From positions 1-64,000 of the forward strand of contig NZ_JAHHZS010000007.1 in the NCBI RefSeq assembly GCF_022606295.1: a stretch of DNA of 64,000 nt, given 5' to 3'. The position numbers and the translations under genes are program-made. Shown in pieces: positions 63,820-64,000 of this stretch. The notes beneath the pieces are model-generated. The model saw nothing but the letters and a program-made list of their open reading frames with translations, searched no databases and had not been told where the DNA came from. Source of the stretch: Arthrobacter bambusae (lineage in GTDB: Bacteria > Actinomycetota > Actinomycetes > Actinomycetales > Micrococcaceae). Position 1 is the stretch's first letter; each line of letters opens with the position of its first letter.

Positions 63820-64000
63820 GCCAGATACGACAGCGCTGCAGCCACCTGGGTTTGGACGCCTAGGGACAGGGTCGGGTCGATCACCGGTGCGAAGAGCGGC
63901 GAGTGGTTGGCCGGTATGTCCCGGGCCACTGTCCCGCGTTCGACGGCGGCCCGGTAGCTTCCGGGGTCCACGCCGCCCAGGAGCCAGAACGTGTATGGCA
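63816..64000 (-). CDS. M20-type metallopeptidase/amidohydrolase, 3' end only
   Basis: The minus strand of the last 185 bases is open and encodes a C-terminus with FWLLGGVDPGSYRAAVERG, IPANHSPLFAPVIDPTL and ALSYLA. This fits the end of M20-family amidohydrolases (typical NHSPxFAP motif), which hydrolyse N-acyl or peptide bonds using two metals. The 5' part lies outside the window. Confidence 0.65.
   Translation of the reverse strand, partial: PYTFWLLGGVDPGSYRAAVERGTVARDIPANHSPLFAPVIDPTLSLGVQTQVAAALSYLA

Overview
This window looks like a chromosomal segment of a high-GC actinobacterium of the Micrococcaceae, most like Arthrobacter or Paenarthrobacter. The signs are the fused OleBC protein in an oleA-oleBC-oleD cluster, a DUF4032 kinase-like gene, an orphan UgpC/MsiK-type sugar ATPase next to otsBA, MobF plasmid-type relaxase genes, and frequent GTG and TTG starts. 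The genus is an inference from family content, because no search was possible.

Left flank (1-12888). An array of 32-bp repeats in both orientations (54-418) precedes an SRPBCC gene and a GNAT acetyltransferase fused to a GlcD-like flavoprotein. Next is a small regulon made of a CynX-type exporter/importer, a cytosine-deaminase-like amidohydrolase and a GntR/FCD regulator. Four copies of a TTTGGTATACCAAA-type operator lie around these genes. DUF4032, ugpC, otsB, otsA and a membrane-anchored DsbA-like thioredoxin follow, then tRNA-Thr(TGT).

Genomic island (about 12889-51345, 38.4 kb). The last 38 bases of the tRNA plus 7 bases downstream recur exactly at 51301-51345. A tyrosine integrase and an excisionase lie just inside the intact copy, so the whole interval reads as an element integrated at tRNA-Thr. 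It holds a MobF relaxase-helicase with candidate oriT repeats and a damaged ssb, but no transfer channel or replication gene that I can recognise. It is therefore probably mobilisable or decaying. Cargo has three parts: (a) LysR, PrpF and DctA for an organic acid; (b) a two-subunit amidase related to N,N-dimethylformamidase, an APC permease, a truncated large-subunit paralogue and a LuxR regulator; (c) a complete fructan pathway. In (c), a secreted GH32 enzyme with an inserted beta-rich module cuts polymer outside the cell. A Dpp-type ABC importer with two cytoplasmic GH32 enzymes handles oligosaccharides. A ribose/fructose-type ABC importer plus a PfkB kinase handles released fructose. Two LacI regulators control these parts, and one palindrome, GACAACGTTGTC, occurs both at the secreted enzyme and at the monosaccharide importer, which ties the two ends together.

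Right flank (51346-64000). Core chromosome resumes with a small membrane protein, a TetR/dehydrogenase divergent pair, a MarR-MFS operon with two abutting perfect palindromes, the olefin cluster oleA-oleBC-oleD, a scar holding 3' remnants of two unrelated genes, a PAP2 phosphatase, a phospholipase D-like protein, a small zinc-ribbon protein, and the 3' end of an M20-type peptidase that runs off the window.
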